This document shows, one piece after another, positions 44,374-52,616 of a DNA stretch of 64,000 bases. The first letter of the stretch is position 1. Each line of letters starts with the position of its first letter. The DNA is from Sinomicrobium weinanense (GTDB taxonomy: Bacteria; Bacteroidota; Bacteroidia; Flavobacteriales; Flavobacteriaceae). Location of the stretch: assembly GCF_018863395.1 (NCBI RefSeq), contig NZ_JAHKRR010000001.1, forward strand, positions 248,001 to 312,000, written 5' to 3'. A program made the position numbers and the translations under genes. The notes under the pieces were generated by a model. It searched no databases. It saw nothing but the letters and a program-made list of their open reading frames with translations, and was not told the DNA's origin.

Positions 44374-46080
44374 ATGAAACACTTATTTATGAGCAATAGA
44401 TTTTTAAAAATAACAATACCAAACCCTATAACTATCTTTTTGTTATGGATAGCCGTTATACCCGCACAGGCTCAGGAACTTTTTTCTACCTACGGTAACT
44501 GTGCCCAAAGCACCTATGGCTATATCCATATAAAAGATTCCACGCAAAACATTGTCCCTATCTACTGTAACGCCGGCAACTTTTTCAACGGACTGGCATC
44601 CGTAAAAAAGAACGGGAAATGGGGGTTTATCGATGCTCATAATAAAGAAGCGATTGCCTTTCAATACGATTATGCTCGGGATTTTAAAAGCGGTCAGGCT
44701 ATTGTACAACAAGGCGAATTTTACGGGGTCGTCAACCCGCAAGGTGAGTTTGTAATTCCTCCAAACTATTATGATCTGAAGCCTTACGAGTTGGTAGGAA
44801 AACGCTATTACATTTCCCGCGACAGCACATTTTTTGCGGGAATCATTGATGAAAACGGCAAGGAAATCCTTCCGCACCAATATACGTATGTTATGGAGTT
44901 TGAAGGATTTGTGAGTATGGGAAGCCCAAGACTTTACAAAAATATTCCTTTTTACACCATGTATCGGGAAGTGGACACAAGCCAAGGTAGTTTTTACGAA
45001 CAATTCAAAGCAAATCCTTATCATTTCTCCCCTGATAAAGGTCATCAGGAAATATATGATAATAACTTCAACCAACTGGCTTCACGCAAGATCACTTCTT
45101 ACAGAGAAGAATTTAACACGGACGAATTAACGAGTATCGATAACTACCTGGAAGACCATCAGGGGACGGATGTTCATCAAAAAAGGGTAGCCATCCGTCA
45201 ACTACTGGAGTCACAAGAAGAATACAAACCGAAAACAGGGAACGCAGCCCCCAAAAACTTCCCGTCAACCGAAGAGGAGCTAAACCAATATATGGCCCAA
45301 ATGGGATATGAAAAATTTTCAGATGAAAATGGTAAAACCGGCATTAAAAAACACGGGAAAATAATCCTGCCCGCCGAATTTAACTTGGTAAAATGGTGGG
45401 GAGCCGTACTGCCCGATCTGTCAAAAGAGCATATCCTTTATCTAAAAGAACAGTATGCTGGTAAGTACAGTTCGGAAGAAAATGACCTTTTCGAACTCTT
45501 TTGTATTCTGGCCGGTAACCAAGAGAAAGGAGCGGTATATACCATGAAAGGCGAAAAAGTATTTGAATTGGGCAAGAACAGTTTCATTGACACCAACCCC
45601 ATAGGCTTTGTCTGTCAAACCACGGAACGGGACACCCTCCAACAACTTACCCAGTACAAGACCCGTCTTATCAACTGGAAAGGACAACCTATATTACCCA
45701 CTGATAACTACCCAATAGTTAAGGTGCTGAATAAGAGATACCTGTTGACAAAAAGGATAAAAGAAGCGGAGCAGGGTACGGAAGAATTGATCGGGCTGTA
45801 CAATGCTTCGGGAAAAACCATTATCCCCGAAGGCACCTTCGCTTTTATTGAGCCGTTTCCGGAAATTCCCGATTTCTACCTGGCCGAAAAACCAACACTT
45901 TCCCCTACTATCCCGGGAGAACAAAAGGACAGTGCACATAAAAACAAACACTTTGCCATAATTAAAGTGGAAGGAGATACCTATTCCATTACCAATGAAT
46001 TTAACGCGAGTATGGTATATCCCCTCTTTTTAGGGACTGAAAATGACATGTTAAAATATAGAATAGAAAAAGAAGATTGA
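44374..46080 (+). CDS. WG-repeat protein
   Basis: 568 residues from the ATG at 44374; a TTG ten codons earlier is less likely. A hydrophobic leader (about 15-35, IPNPITIFLLWIAVIPAQAQ) suggests export. WG-type repeats follow: KNGKWGFIDAHNKEAIAFQY, GEFYGVVNPQGEFVIPPNYY, and weaker ones (TFFAGIIDENGKEILPHQY, ELIGLYNASGKTIIPEG). The region about 270-330 is a charged linker. WG-repeat proteins are common binding modules in Bacteroidota, often variable in copy number. Role unknown. Confidence 0.8.
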   Translation: MKHLFMSNRFLKITIPNPITIFLLWIAVIPAQAQELFSTYGNCAQSTYGYIHIKDSTQNIVPIYCNAGNFFNGLASVKKNGKWGFIDAHNKEAIAFQYDYARDFKSGQAIVQQGEFYGVVNPQGEFVIPPNYYDLKPYELVGKRYYISRDSTFFAGIIDENGKEILPHQYTYVMEFEGFVSMGSPRLYKNIPFYTMYREVDTSQGSFYEQFKANPYHFSPDKGHQEIYDNNFNQLASRKITSYREEFNTDELTSIDNYLEDHQGTDVHQKRVAIRQLLESQEEYKPKTGNAAPKNFPSTEEELNQYMAQMGYEKFSDENGKTGIKKHGKIILPAEFNLVKWWGAVLPDLSKEHILYLKEQYAGKYSSEENDLFELFCILAGNQEKGAVYTMKGEKVFELGKNSFIDTNPIGFVCQTTERDTLQQLTQYKTRLINWKGQPILPTDNYPIVKVLNKRYLLTKRIKEAEQGTEELIGLYNASGKTIIPEGTFAFIEPFPEIPDFYLAEKPTLSPTIPGEQKDSAHKNKHFAIIKVEGDTYSITNEFNASMVYPLFLGTENDMLKYRIEKED

Positions 46081-46116
46081 AAAACTACCGGAAAATGGAA
46101 AAAAAAATGGAAAATA

Positions 46117-46374
46117 TTGATTGTTAGCATCATTGTCTATCAAATAGTTCTCACTTACCAAATGTTGGATCTTACACATTATTCTCAATGGCTTCATTTT
46201 GGGGATAGTTCAGCTGTAAACCTCTCCCTTTATTGGTTTGGTAGCAATACAACATCTCCAATGTTAAGTTCAAAATTAGTTTTAGGGGCTACATTTTTAA
46301 TCCTTCTTATCATTAATTTGGTTCTGTTTACGAGGAAAGAGAATAAAAGAAACAAGAAGGTGTCAGGTGAGTAG
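46117..46374 (+). CDS. Small two-helix membrane protein, start uncertain
   Basis: 85 residues if the TTG at 46117 is used; helices at about 2-17 and 55-73 and a basic tail (KENKRNKK). Upstream, the same frame stays open back to the WG-protein stop at 46080 and reads KTTGKWKKKWKILIVSIIVY, which looks like a genuine basic N-terminus, but it lacks a canonical start. The frame is also that of the WG gene, separated only by one TGA. A lost start codon, a start inside the A-run, or readthrough could each explain this. Confidence 0.5.
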   Translation: MIVSIIVYQIVLTYQMLDLTHYSQWLHFGDSSAVNLSLYWFGSNTTSPMLSSKLVLGATFLILLIINLVLFTRKENKRNKKVSGE

Positions 46375-46559
46375 TAGCGGCAAACTTTTGGGACAAAGGT
46401 AAGGTGCTACGCAAAGGTGAGTGAGATATATCATACAATCAAACAGTATCCCATACATAATGAATATACTTTCAAAAATATCCACCGATTTGTTTGATAA
46501 CCTAACAGAGGAAAAATTCCGTTGAAAAAACAGGATAATATGTTAATCACTATCATGGC

Positions 46560-46910
46560 TTTTTCAGCTTCTAAAGCACTGTTTCCGGACTTATACCACC
46601 AATTATGGATGTATTTCTCCATCTTGTTGTTGACTTACCTATTGAAGATACTCCCGTACTTTGGCAATGGTCGGACACCCAGGAGCAGAAAGAAATACGT
46701 TTTACTGCATATCCTCCAAAAGACACGGAAATCACAGCTAAAAAAGCCCGGTGTGTTTCCTTTTCCGAAAGCTCCAAAGATTACCGCGAAGATGGACGGA
46801 CTACTATTGAAATAAGTGTTTTTATGGAAATGGAAAATCTTCGTGCTAAAGAAGGGCTTATAGAATTAATCCCTTCCCGGTATATTGTAGAATGGTTCAA
46901 TATGAACTAA
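46560..46910 (+). pseudogene. Decayed gene upstream of the second tssD (copy 2)
   Basis: The 3' part is open from the ATG at 46605 for 101 residues (MDVFLHLVVDLPIEDTPVLW, then YPPKDTEITAKKARC, ENLRAKEGLIELIP, SRYIVEWFNMN). The 5' part (HCFRTYTTN in another frame) is shifted by one extra T before this ATG, compared with copy 1 at 28452, where that part is in frame. Each copy is thus broken in a different place. The open 101-residue piece could still be translated. Function unknown. Confidence 0.6.
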
Positions 46911-47005
46911 TGTTCTAAAAGGACAATTACTACGATCCTATGGGGAGTAATCTATTTTTTAAAGTACTATGCTTGCATAATACATTCACATTTAATATCT
47001 TGCAA

Positions 47006-47075
47006 ACTGTTTTATAACTCAATATTTGATTTGGTATTTTTTATTTGTTAACCTTAATTTTTAAATTTTAGTATT
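47006..47075 (+). promoter_or_regulatory. Conserved leader of tssD, copy 2
   Basis: Same 65-bp block as before the first tssD, missing one base just before the start codon. See the entry at 28987 for motifs. Conservation stops at the 5' end where both flanks become unrelated, so the block itself is likely functional or recently homogenised. Confidence 0.6.
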
Positions 47076-47462
47076 ATGTCATTTAAAGCAACATTATCTG
47101 TTGGCGGCAAGAAAGTGAACATTCTGAACGCCAACTATGACTTGGCCCAGGAAGTAGATGCTACCGGAAGGCCCTCTTCCGTAACCCGTGGAGGCCGCAT
47201 TCACCTTACCGTAGAATCCACAGGAGATTCTTTCTTCTTTGAGTGGATGACCAACAACTTTGAACGTAAAAACGGTGTAATCACTTATATCAAGCGTGAC
47301 ACCGATGCCAAACTTCGTGAAGTAAATTTCACTGAAGGTTACCTGGTGAAATACAAGGAGAACTTCGACCACAGAGGAGATAATCCTTTGACCGAAACTT
47401 TCACCATCTCTTGCCGTATGCTCTCAAGTGGCGGTGGAGAACATATCAACGAATGGGTATAA
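47076..47462 (+). CDS. tssD: T6SS tube protein TssD (Hcp), copy 2
   Basis: 128 residues, with every residue the same as in copy 1 at 29058, although the DNA differs at many third codon positions (for example AACATTCTGAACGCC versus AATATCTTGAACGCT). This indicates strong selection on the tube protein. It heads island 2 with its own leader and terminator. Two copies may raise the dose of tube subunits or allow each island to supply its own. Confidence 0.93.
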   Translation: MSFKATLSVGGKKVNILNANYDLAQEVDATGRPSSVTRGGRIHLTVESTGDSFFFEWMTNNFERKNGVITYIKRDTDAKLREVNFTEGYLVKYKENFDHRGDNPLTETFTISCRMLSSGGGEHINEWV

Positions 47463-47509
47463 GACCATTCCCTGGATTATTGTAATAAGCGATCAAATCA
47501 AATATTACA

Positions 47510-47535
47510 AGGGGAGCGTAAAACCTCCCCTTTAA
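47510..47535 (+). terminator. Terminator of tssD copy 2
   Basis: AAGGGGAG and CTCCCCTT pair perfectly around 8 nt and are followed by TAATT. It is at the same distance from the stop codon as the terminator of copy 1. Confidence 0.75.
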
Positions 47536-47687
47536 TTACCTTCCCCTAAAAGCTAAACCAATTCTGGATATATCTTTGTTTTTTACAAAGAGATGTGACT
47601 TTTTTGTATAAAACGGGTCACAATGAATAAAGTATAATACTTTATTTTTAGCATTTTTGCAGATAATCAATTGATAACAATCAGGAT

Positions 47688-48083
47688 ATGAGTTTCCTTG
47701 CGAAATTGACCATAGACAATGAAGAAATGGTCGTATTGCGATACCGGATGTCAATGTTACAGGACACCGACCATAGTGATAGGCCGGCGGCTGATCCCCG
47801 TGGAGGACGTATAAGAGTACTGGTAGAACTGACCAAGAGCACTTCGCTTTTTGACTGGATGCGGAACCCGAGCCAGGTGCGGGATGGAAAGTTTGTGTTT
47901 TACCGCAGGGACGGCATGTCCAAAATGCGGGGACTGGAATTTAAGAAAGCCTACTGTGTGGAATATGAAGAAGCCTTTGATTCGGACGATGCACTGCCCA
48001 TGCGGGCACATATTACTATTGTAGCCAAGGAAATCAATATTAACGGTTCCAGATTCGACAAAAACTGGCCCCTATCTTTATAA
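47688..48083 (+). CDS. Divergent TssD (Hcp) paralogue linked to the metallopeptidase effector
   Basis: 131 residues, the same length as the paralogue at 29810 and similar along its whole length (SDRPAADPRGGRIRVLVELT, LFDWM, FKKAYCVEYEEAFD, FDKNWPLSL). It differs strongly from the main TssD. The effector gene begins 4 bp after its stop. A dedicated Hcp ring for one effector is the simplest reading, as known for small Hcp-dependent effectors in Proteobacteria; here it is inferred. Confidence 0.88.
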   Translation: MSFLAKLTIDNEEMVVLRYRMSMLQDTDHSDRPAADPRGGRIRVLVELTKSTSLFDWMRNPSQVRDGKFVFYRRDGMSKMRGLEFKKAYCVEYEEAFDSDDALPMRAHITIVAKEININGSRFDKNWPLSL

Positions 48084-48087
48084 TTCA

Positions 48088-48876
48088 ATGCCTATGGACA
48101 TTAATGTACGCTCTATAGAAGATGCCCTGGGATGGACAGAAGACCTGGCCCGTATCGGAATTGAGGTAGACGAACTGAATTTTATATTTCAAAATCATAC
48201 CGTTAATACGCGATCCCTTGTGGGGCCTGGCAAGGAAGTGAAGCAAATGTCTGATGGCCCTCCGGTAAAAGGTTTGGATTGGTATCGTGACGATACAGGC
48301 GAATATTTCTGGAATGCGGAAAAAGACCTATACGAACATTACACGTATAATAATGACGGGAGTACGAACTTCAACGGATACTATGATGCCAGTGAGTTTA
48401 ATGAACCTAATGGAGATTTTGCTATTATTTTTGATCTGTCCAATGCAGAGCTTCCGGACGAATTTGACCAGGACCATACCATATCCAGTCTGGCCACACC
48501 TTTAATGCAGTACCTTTCGTTACGGGGCGAAGTGAAAATTATATCCGATCAGGAGAAATATCCCGGTGTGCGGATTTACAGTTCGGAACACATGAACGGG
48601 GCTGTTACCCTCGGAAACGTTATCTTTACGAACCCGGGAATGGAAGGCCCTTCCACACTGGATCATGAATATGGACATTACCTGGATTTTAAGCATCATT
48701 TTAATTATGATAAATCGGCCTATATTAAAGAAATAGGGCTAAAGAGTTTTTATAGTGCTACAAGGGCCACTATAGACAGGACAAGGGATCATCATTCTTC
48801 CGAAACCGAAAAAAGGGCTGATATTCTGGGAGGTGCCTGGACCGGAAACAAGAGGCTGTATTCCCCAAATAAATAA
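48088..48876 (+). CDS. Candidate T6SS effector, zinc metallopeptidase-like
   Basis: 262 residues. The C-terminal part has STLDHEYGHYLDFKHH, a zincin HExxH motif with H193, E194 and H197. It is followed 44 residues later by SSETEKRADILGG, where E241 or E239 could be the third zinc ligand in an ExxAD-type setting. The N-terminal part (about 1-110) is acidic and may bind the Hcp paralogue. No signal peptide is present, as expected for a T6SS cargo. The next gene encodes a lipoprotein, which suggests a periplasmic site of action. Alternative starts at 48088 and 48094 are equivalent. Proteolytic activity is inferred. Confidence 0.78.
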   Translation: MPMDINVRSIEDALGWTEDLARIGIEVDELNFIFQNHTVNTRSLVGPGKEVKQMSDGPPVKGLDWYRDDTGEYFWNAEKDLYEHYTYNNDGSTNFNGYYDASEFNEPNGDFAIIFDLSNAELPDEFDQDHTISSLATPLMQYLSLRGEVKIISDQEKYPGVRIYSSEHMNGAVTLGNVIFTNPGMEGPSTLDHEYGHYLDFKHHFNYDKSAYIKEIGLKSFYSATRATIDRTRDHHSSETEKRADILGGAWTGNKRLYSPNK

Positions 48877-48880
48877 TACT

Positions 48881-49447
48881 ATGAGAATTATACACATACT
48901 AACATTTGGTATTGTTTTATTTCTGCTGGGTAGTTGTGATTTTGCAGACACCAAACTGGTTATGGAAAATGAAAGCCCCGAAAACCTACTGGTTGAAAGC
49001 ATATATTTCAGGGATGAAAATGATGTTAAGGGAATCCCCTGTACCTATAATGAAATACCTGCGAACAACACTCTCCCCCTGGAATTGTTAAACCGCCATT
49101 GGGAGCGTATAATGAAAGAAGGGACCACAGGTGTTTTACAGGTTAATGTGATGTATAAAAAGGATAGGGATTCCCTGGAAAACCACTATTCCGGGAAGGG
49201 GATTCAAAACCTGAATACTTATGACCTTGAAGATAGCCTGAAAAGTAAAGGTATTTATTATAGCCAGACCTTTACACAACAAGAAATAGAGCAAAGAAAA
49301 TGGACCCTGACATTTCCGGAACACGGTTTCGGAAAAGGAAAGCCTATGCAGTTAAAGACAAAGCCGAAAAGGACCCCCAACCCGGAGGTGCTCCGGCAAA
49401 AAGGGATTGAAGACAGGTGGAACAAGAAAGATTCAACGCCCAACTAA
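48881..49447 (+). CDS. Candidate immunity lipoprotein to the metallopeptidase effector
   Basis: 188 residues from the ATG at 48881, which begins a proper lipoprotein leader (MRIIHILTFGIVLFLLGSC, C19); an earlier in-frame start would overlap the effector gene and add a non-signal extension. The mature protein includes ESPENLLVESIYFRDENDVK and a basic C-terminus. The gene begins 4 bp after the effector stop. Periplasmic or outer-membrane location fits neutralisation of an imported toxin. No known immunity family is seen. Confidence 0.68.
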   Translation: MRIIHILTFGIVLFLLGSCDFADTKLVMENESPENLLVESIYFRDENDVKGIPCTYNEIPANNTLPLELLNRHWERIMKEGTTGVLQVNVMYKKDRDSLENHYSGKGIQNLNTYDLEDSLKSKGIYYSQTFTQQEIEQRKWTLTFPEHGFGKGKPMQLKTKPKRTPNPEVLRQKGIEDRWNKKDSTPN

Positions 49448-49507
49448 AAGATCTTTAATAAGGGAAGGGTATATCAAAACAAACTTGAGATTACAAAAAA
49501 ACGGACT

Positions 49508-51316
49508 ATGGCGATTCAAACCAGTATCAGGATCAGTATAAACGGAGAACCGATCACCAAATTCTCCAGGCTTGGGATAAAACAGGGCCTGCTTTCCCAT
49601 CATACTTTTTTTGTAAGACAGCCGCTTCCGAAGGCTTTTATTACCGGGGCTATAGACAAGGCCCAGGAATATGTCGGGCAGCAGATTCATATAAAGATAG
49701 AACCCAAAAACATAAAGAGCTCCAATACCGGGCTAAACTTTAAAGGCCTCGTCACGGATGTTGATATTGACCGGAGTAAGGGTGCAGCCGGGGAAATCGT
49801 GATCTCCGGTACCAGCCCCACGATAAAAATGGATGGAGTAGCCAATACCCGGTCCTATATCAATAAGGAATTTTCAGCCATTATAGGAGATACCATGGGT
49901 TCTCACAAAGAAAGTATGAACCTGAAGATGCAGATCAACCGGGATACGGCCCTGGATTATACCGTACAATACAAAGAGAGTGATTTTGGTTTCCTGTGCC
50001 GTATGGCCCAGAAAAAGGGAGAATGGTTTTATTATAACGGAGCCGAGCTGGTTTTCGGAAAACCGCAATCGCAATCTTTTGCCCTGGTATACGGGCAGAA
50101 TGTGACCCATTTTAAACGGCATATGGGGATAAAACCTTTGGGATTTCAATATACCGGATATGATCCGGAAGCAGCACAAACCCAAAAAATGAGTTCGGGG
50201 GAAATAAACTATGAAAGCCAGGGACTTGCCCAGGCCATGCTTCAGACTTCCAAACGGGTTTTCCCTGATAATGGAGCTGCCATGTACTATCATCACCCGA
50301 TCACCGCAGGCAATGCTCAAAGCCATTTGCATGACAGGGTAAAGACCCAGTTGCAGGGTAAGGCATCAGGATTGGTTACTGCTAAGGGAATCTCCACAGA
50401 AACAGGGTTGCGTATCGGAGATATCGTCAATGTCAAAGAACCCAGGTTTTCCCTGACCGGGGACCTGGCGGATGGTGTAAGAGAAGAATCCTTTGGCAAC
50501 TATTACGTCACTTCGATAGCCCACGTGTGCGACGAAACCGGGAATTACAGCAATGAGTTTCACGGCGTCCCCGATACGGTAGAAGCTCCGCCTTACACCA
50601 ATGTACTGACCCCTCCCGTGGCAGAAACCCAACCTGCCGTGGTCACCGATAACAACGACCCCAAAGGTTTAGGCCGGGTAAAGGTCAAATTTCACTGGGA
50701 TTATGAAAGCCCATGGATACGTATGACACAACCCCATGGAGGAGGCAGCAAAGGCTTTTATTTTATCCCCGAGATAGGTGAAGAGGTCCTGGTAGCCTAT
50801 GAAGGCGGCAATGCTGAAAAACCATATATCGTAGGAACCATGTATAACGGCAGCCAGAAAAGCGGTTATGCCACGGCTAATAACGACCTGAAAGTGATCC
50901 ATAGCCGTAGCGGTACCAAAATAAAGATGAACGATGCCGAAGGAAGTATTTTTATCGAGGACCCTTCGGGGAATACCTGGTTTATGGACGGGAAAGGCAA
51001 TATCGATGTTACTGCGCCGGAAACTATTCGGTTGAACGGAAAAAATATTGAGTTGAATGCCCATGAAAATATCAAGGCCAAAGCTGGAGAAGAGATTACT
51101 AATAGTGCCAAAAATATAAGTGACAGTGCTATGGAGAACCATAATACCATGGCCCGGAATAAAAATGAAATAATTGATGAAAATATTGTTGTTAATGCCA
51201 GGAAAACCCAACACACTGCTGAAGAAGTTGCCGTAAGCAGTACAGCTAAGAACATGACCCTGTTTTCAGAAAAATCGGTGGATGTGCAAAGCAATGATAA
51301 AGTGAACCTGTTTTAA
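49508..51316 (+). CDS. vgrG: T6SS spike protein TssI (VgrG), copy 2
   Basis: 602 residues. The base domain (about 5-365) has LDYTVQYKESDFGFLCRMAQKK and YHHPITAGNAQSHLHDR. The OB fold (about 377-452) has DNNDPKGLGRVKVKFHWDYES and GEEVLVAYEGGNAEKPYIVG, nearly identical to copy 1. The tail (about 460-602) contains Asn/Ala-rich repeats (NSAKNISDSAMENHNTMARN) and differs from copy 1. No fused effector domain is present. It should carry the DUF4280 protein encoded at 52132. Confidence 0.95.
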   Translation: MAIQTSIRISINGEPITKFSRLGIKQGLLSHHTFFVRQPLPKAFITGAIDKAQEYVGQQIHIKIEPKNIKSSNTGLNFKGLVTDVDIDRSKGAAGEIVISGTSPTIKMDGVANTRSYINKEFSAIIGDTMGSHKESMNLKMQINRDTALDYTVQYKESDFGFLCRMAQKKGEWFYYNGAELVFGKPQSQSFALVYGQNVTHFKRHMGIKPLGFQYTGYDPEAAQTQKMSSGEINYESQGLAQAMLQTSKRVFPDNGAAMYYHHPITAGNAQSHLHDRVKTQLQGKASGLVTAKGISTETGLRIGDIVNVKEPRFSLTGDLADGVREESFGNYYVTSIAHVCDETGNYSNEFHGVPDTVEAPPYTNVLTPPVAETQPAVVTDNNDPKGLGRVKVKFHWDYESPWIRMTQPHGGGSKGFYFIPEIGEEVLVAYEGGNAEKPYIVGTMYNGSQKSGYATANNDLKVIHSRSGTKIKMNDAEGSIFIEDPSGNTWFMDGKGNIDVTAPETIRLNGKNIELNAHENIKAKAGEEITNSAKNISDSAMENHNTMARNKNEIIDENIVVNARKTQHTAEEVAVSSTAKNMTLFSEKSVDVQSNDKVNLF

Positions 51317-51331
51317 TTCCGGTTTTATAAG

Positions 51332-52120
51332 GTGGTCCTGGAAAATATAAAAAAAGCATATGGGGTCAGGCAGAAAATCCAAAGAGATAAGCAGAAAGAA
51401 ACTACCCTGCAATTCGAAATGGAGATCAGCTATACTAAGCTGGATGTGGGATGGCAGTTCGTATTGCACCGAAAAAATATGTTTGTAAATTCCGGAGGTA
51501 TTCAAACCACTATGGAAAGGATGGCCTATGATTTGGGGCAGGTTATCTATCCATTGATTATAGAAAAAACAGGGAGTAAAAATATTATAAAGAGCCGTGA
51601 AAGATCATTAAAGCAGTATGATGAGGTGAAGCAGCGGGTCATGGAAAGTTATAGTGGGGATGTGGTAGAGAAATATCTTCAGTATATGGAGAAAACATTA
51701 AACGACCCAGCCCTGTTTGCCCGGTCTGTACAAAAAAAACTGTTTGTAAGCCTGTTTATGGAATCCTGTGCTATAAACCGGACCCTTGGAGAAGTTGTAC
51801 AAAGAAAAATATATCTTCCGGTAAAGAAGGACAAAGCGTTAGCAACATTTAATGTAAGCCAGGTGGCAGAGAAAGATCATACCCCTTACGGAACCCTCAG
51901 GGTTACGCAGAAAGGAGAAATGGTGGCAGGCGAAGAACAACAGGACGACTTGTTACAGATCAACGAAGGCAGAAGCACAGGAAATATTGAAATTCAATAC
52001 CAATGGTATAAAGATACCGGGATATTACACTCCGTAGTGGGGCGTGGAGAGCTATACTCGGAGCGTAGGGGAAAAAGATCATTTTCTATGGAAGCCTATC
52101 ATTTGGCCGAACGGGATTAA
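51332..52120 (+). CDS. Possible T6SS adaptor or chaperone, unknown family
   Basis: 262 residues from a GTG at 51332, 16 bp after vgrG; an internal ATG at 51419 would shorten it by 29 residues. Charged and mainly helical, with a long helix about 80-140 (SLKQYDEVKQRVMESYSGD, VVEKYLQYMEKTL) and a C-terminal beta part (NIEIQYQWYKDTGILHSVVG). No signal peptide or catalytic motif. A gene set between vgrG and the PAAR-like gene often encodes a protein that loads an effector onto the spike, so an adaptor role is proposed. Island 1 has no counterpart. Confidence 0.55.
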   Translation: MVLENIKKAYGVRQKIQRDKQKETTLQFEMEISYTKLDVGWQFVLHRKNMFVNSGGIQTTMERMAYDLGQVIYPLIIEKTGSKNIIKSRERSLKQYDEVKQRVMESYSGDVVEKYLQYMEKTLNDPALFARSVQKKLFVSLFMESCAINRTLGEVVQRKIYLPVKKDKALATFNVSQVAEKDHTPYGTLRVTQKGEMVAGEEQQDDLLQINEGRSTGNIEIQYQWYKDTGILHSVVGRGELYSERRGKRSFSMEAYHLAERD

Positions 52121-52131
52121 AATATGTAACG

Positions 52132-52614
52132 ATGAGCAGTGAAAAATATCTGGTATGCCAGGGGGCGCTGTGCCAGTGCAAATTTGGCACCGCACCGGAC
52201 ACCCTGAAAGTGAGTAGCCAGGACAAATATTATATCAACGACAGCAGTTTTTCGCAAAAACTGGTGGGAAATACAATGGATTTAGGAAGCCCTCTTCAGG
52301 CTGGCACCTTCGGTTCCTGCAAGAAGATGAACAATAACCCTTGTAAACCGGCCATTACCCAGTGGCAGAAGTTTTATGACAAGGTTACCCTGAAGAATGG
52401 AGGTATGATATTGACTGAAGAGAGTAAGGCCGTCTGTGCCGTGGGTGGCAGTCCTTGTGTAGAGTTTATGACTACCGGGCAAGTAGCGGCAGTAAGCCCC
52501 GGAAACATGGAAAAAGCCGACGAAGAAGTACAACAGGAACTGAATCCCCTGGTAGAGATAAAAAAGCTGCGTAATGTTGGCCCTTTTGAAGGTATAGTAC
52601 TAAAATCGGAATAA
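52132..52614 (+). CDS. PAAR-like DUF4280 spike-tip protein
   Basis: 160 residues. The DUF4280 family replaces classical PAAR in Bacteroidota T6SS. Typical features are YLVCQGALCQCKFGTAPD near the N-terminus, GTFGSCKKMNNNPCKPAITQW and SKAVCAVGGSPCVEF, giving the spaced cysteines of the family. A short acidic tail (about 125-160) follows. Unlike the island 1 protein it carries no effector domain. The next gene starts 2 bp downstream and encodes the probable cargo. Confidence 0.88.
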   Translation: MSSEKYLVCQGALCQCKFGTAPDTLKVSSQDKYYINDSSFSQKLVGNTMDLGSPLQAGTFGSCKKMNNNPCKPAITQWQKFYDKVTLKNGGMILTEESKAVCAVGGSPCVEFMTTGQVAAVSPGNMEKADEEVQQELNPLVEIKKLRNVGPFEGIVLKSE

Positions 52615-52616
52615 AA

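Noticed and set aside
46522-46815. 97-codon plus-strand frame overlapping the decayed gene copy 2
   Set aside because: Its frame is not the one shared with copy 1; the similarity between the copies lies in the frame starting at 46605.
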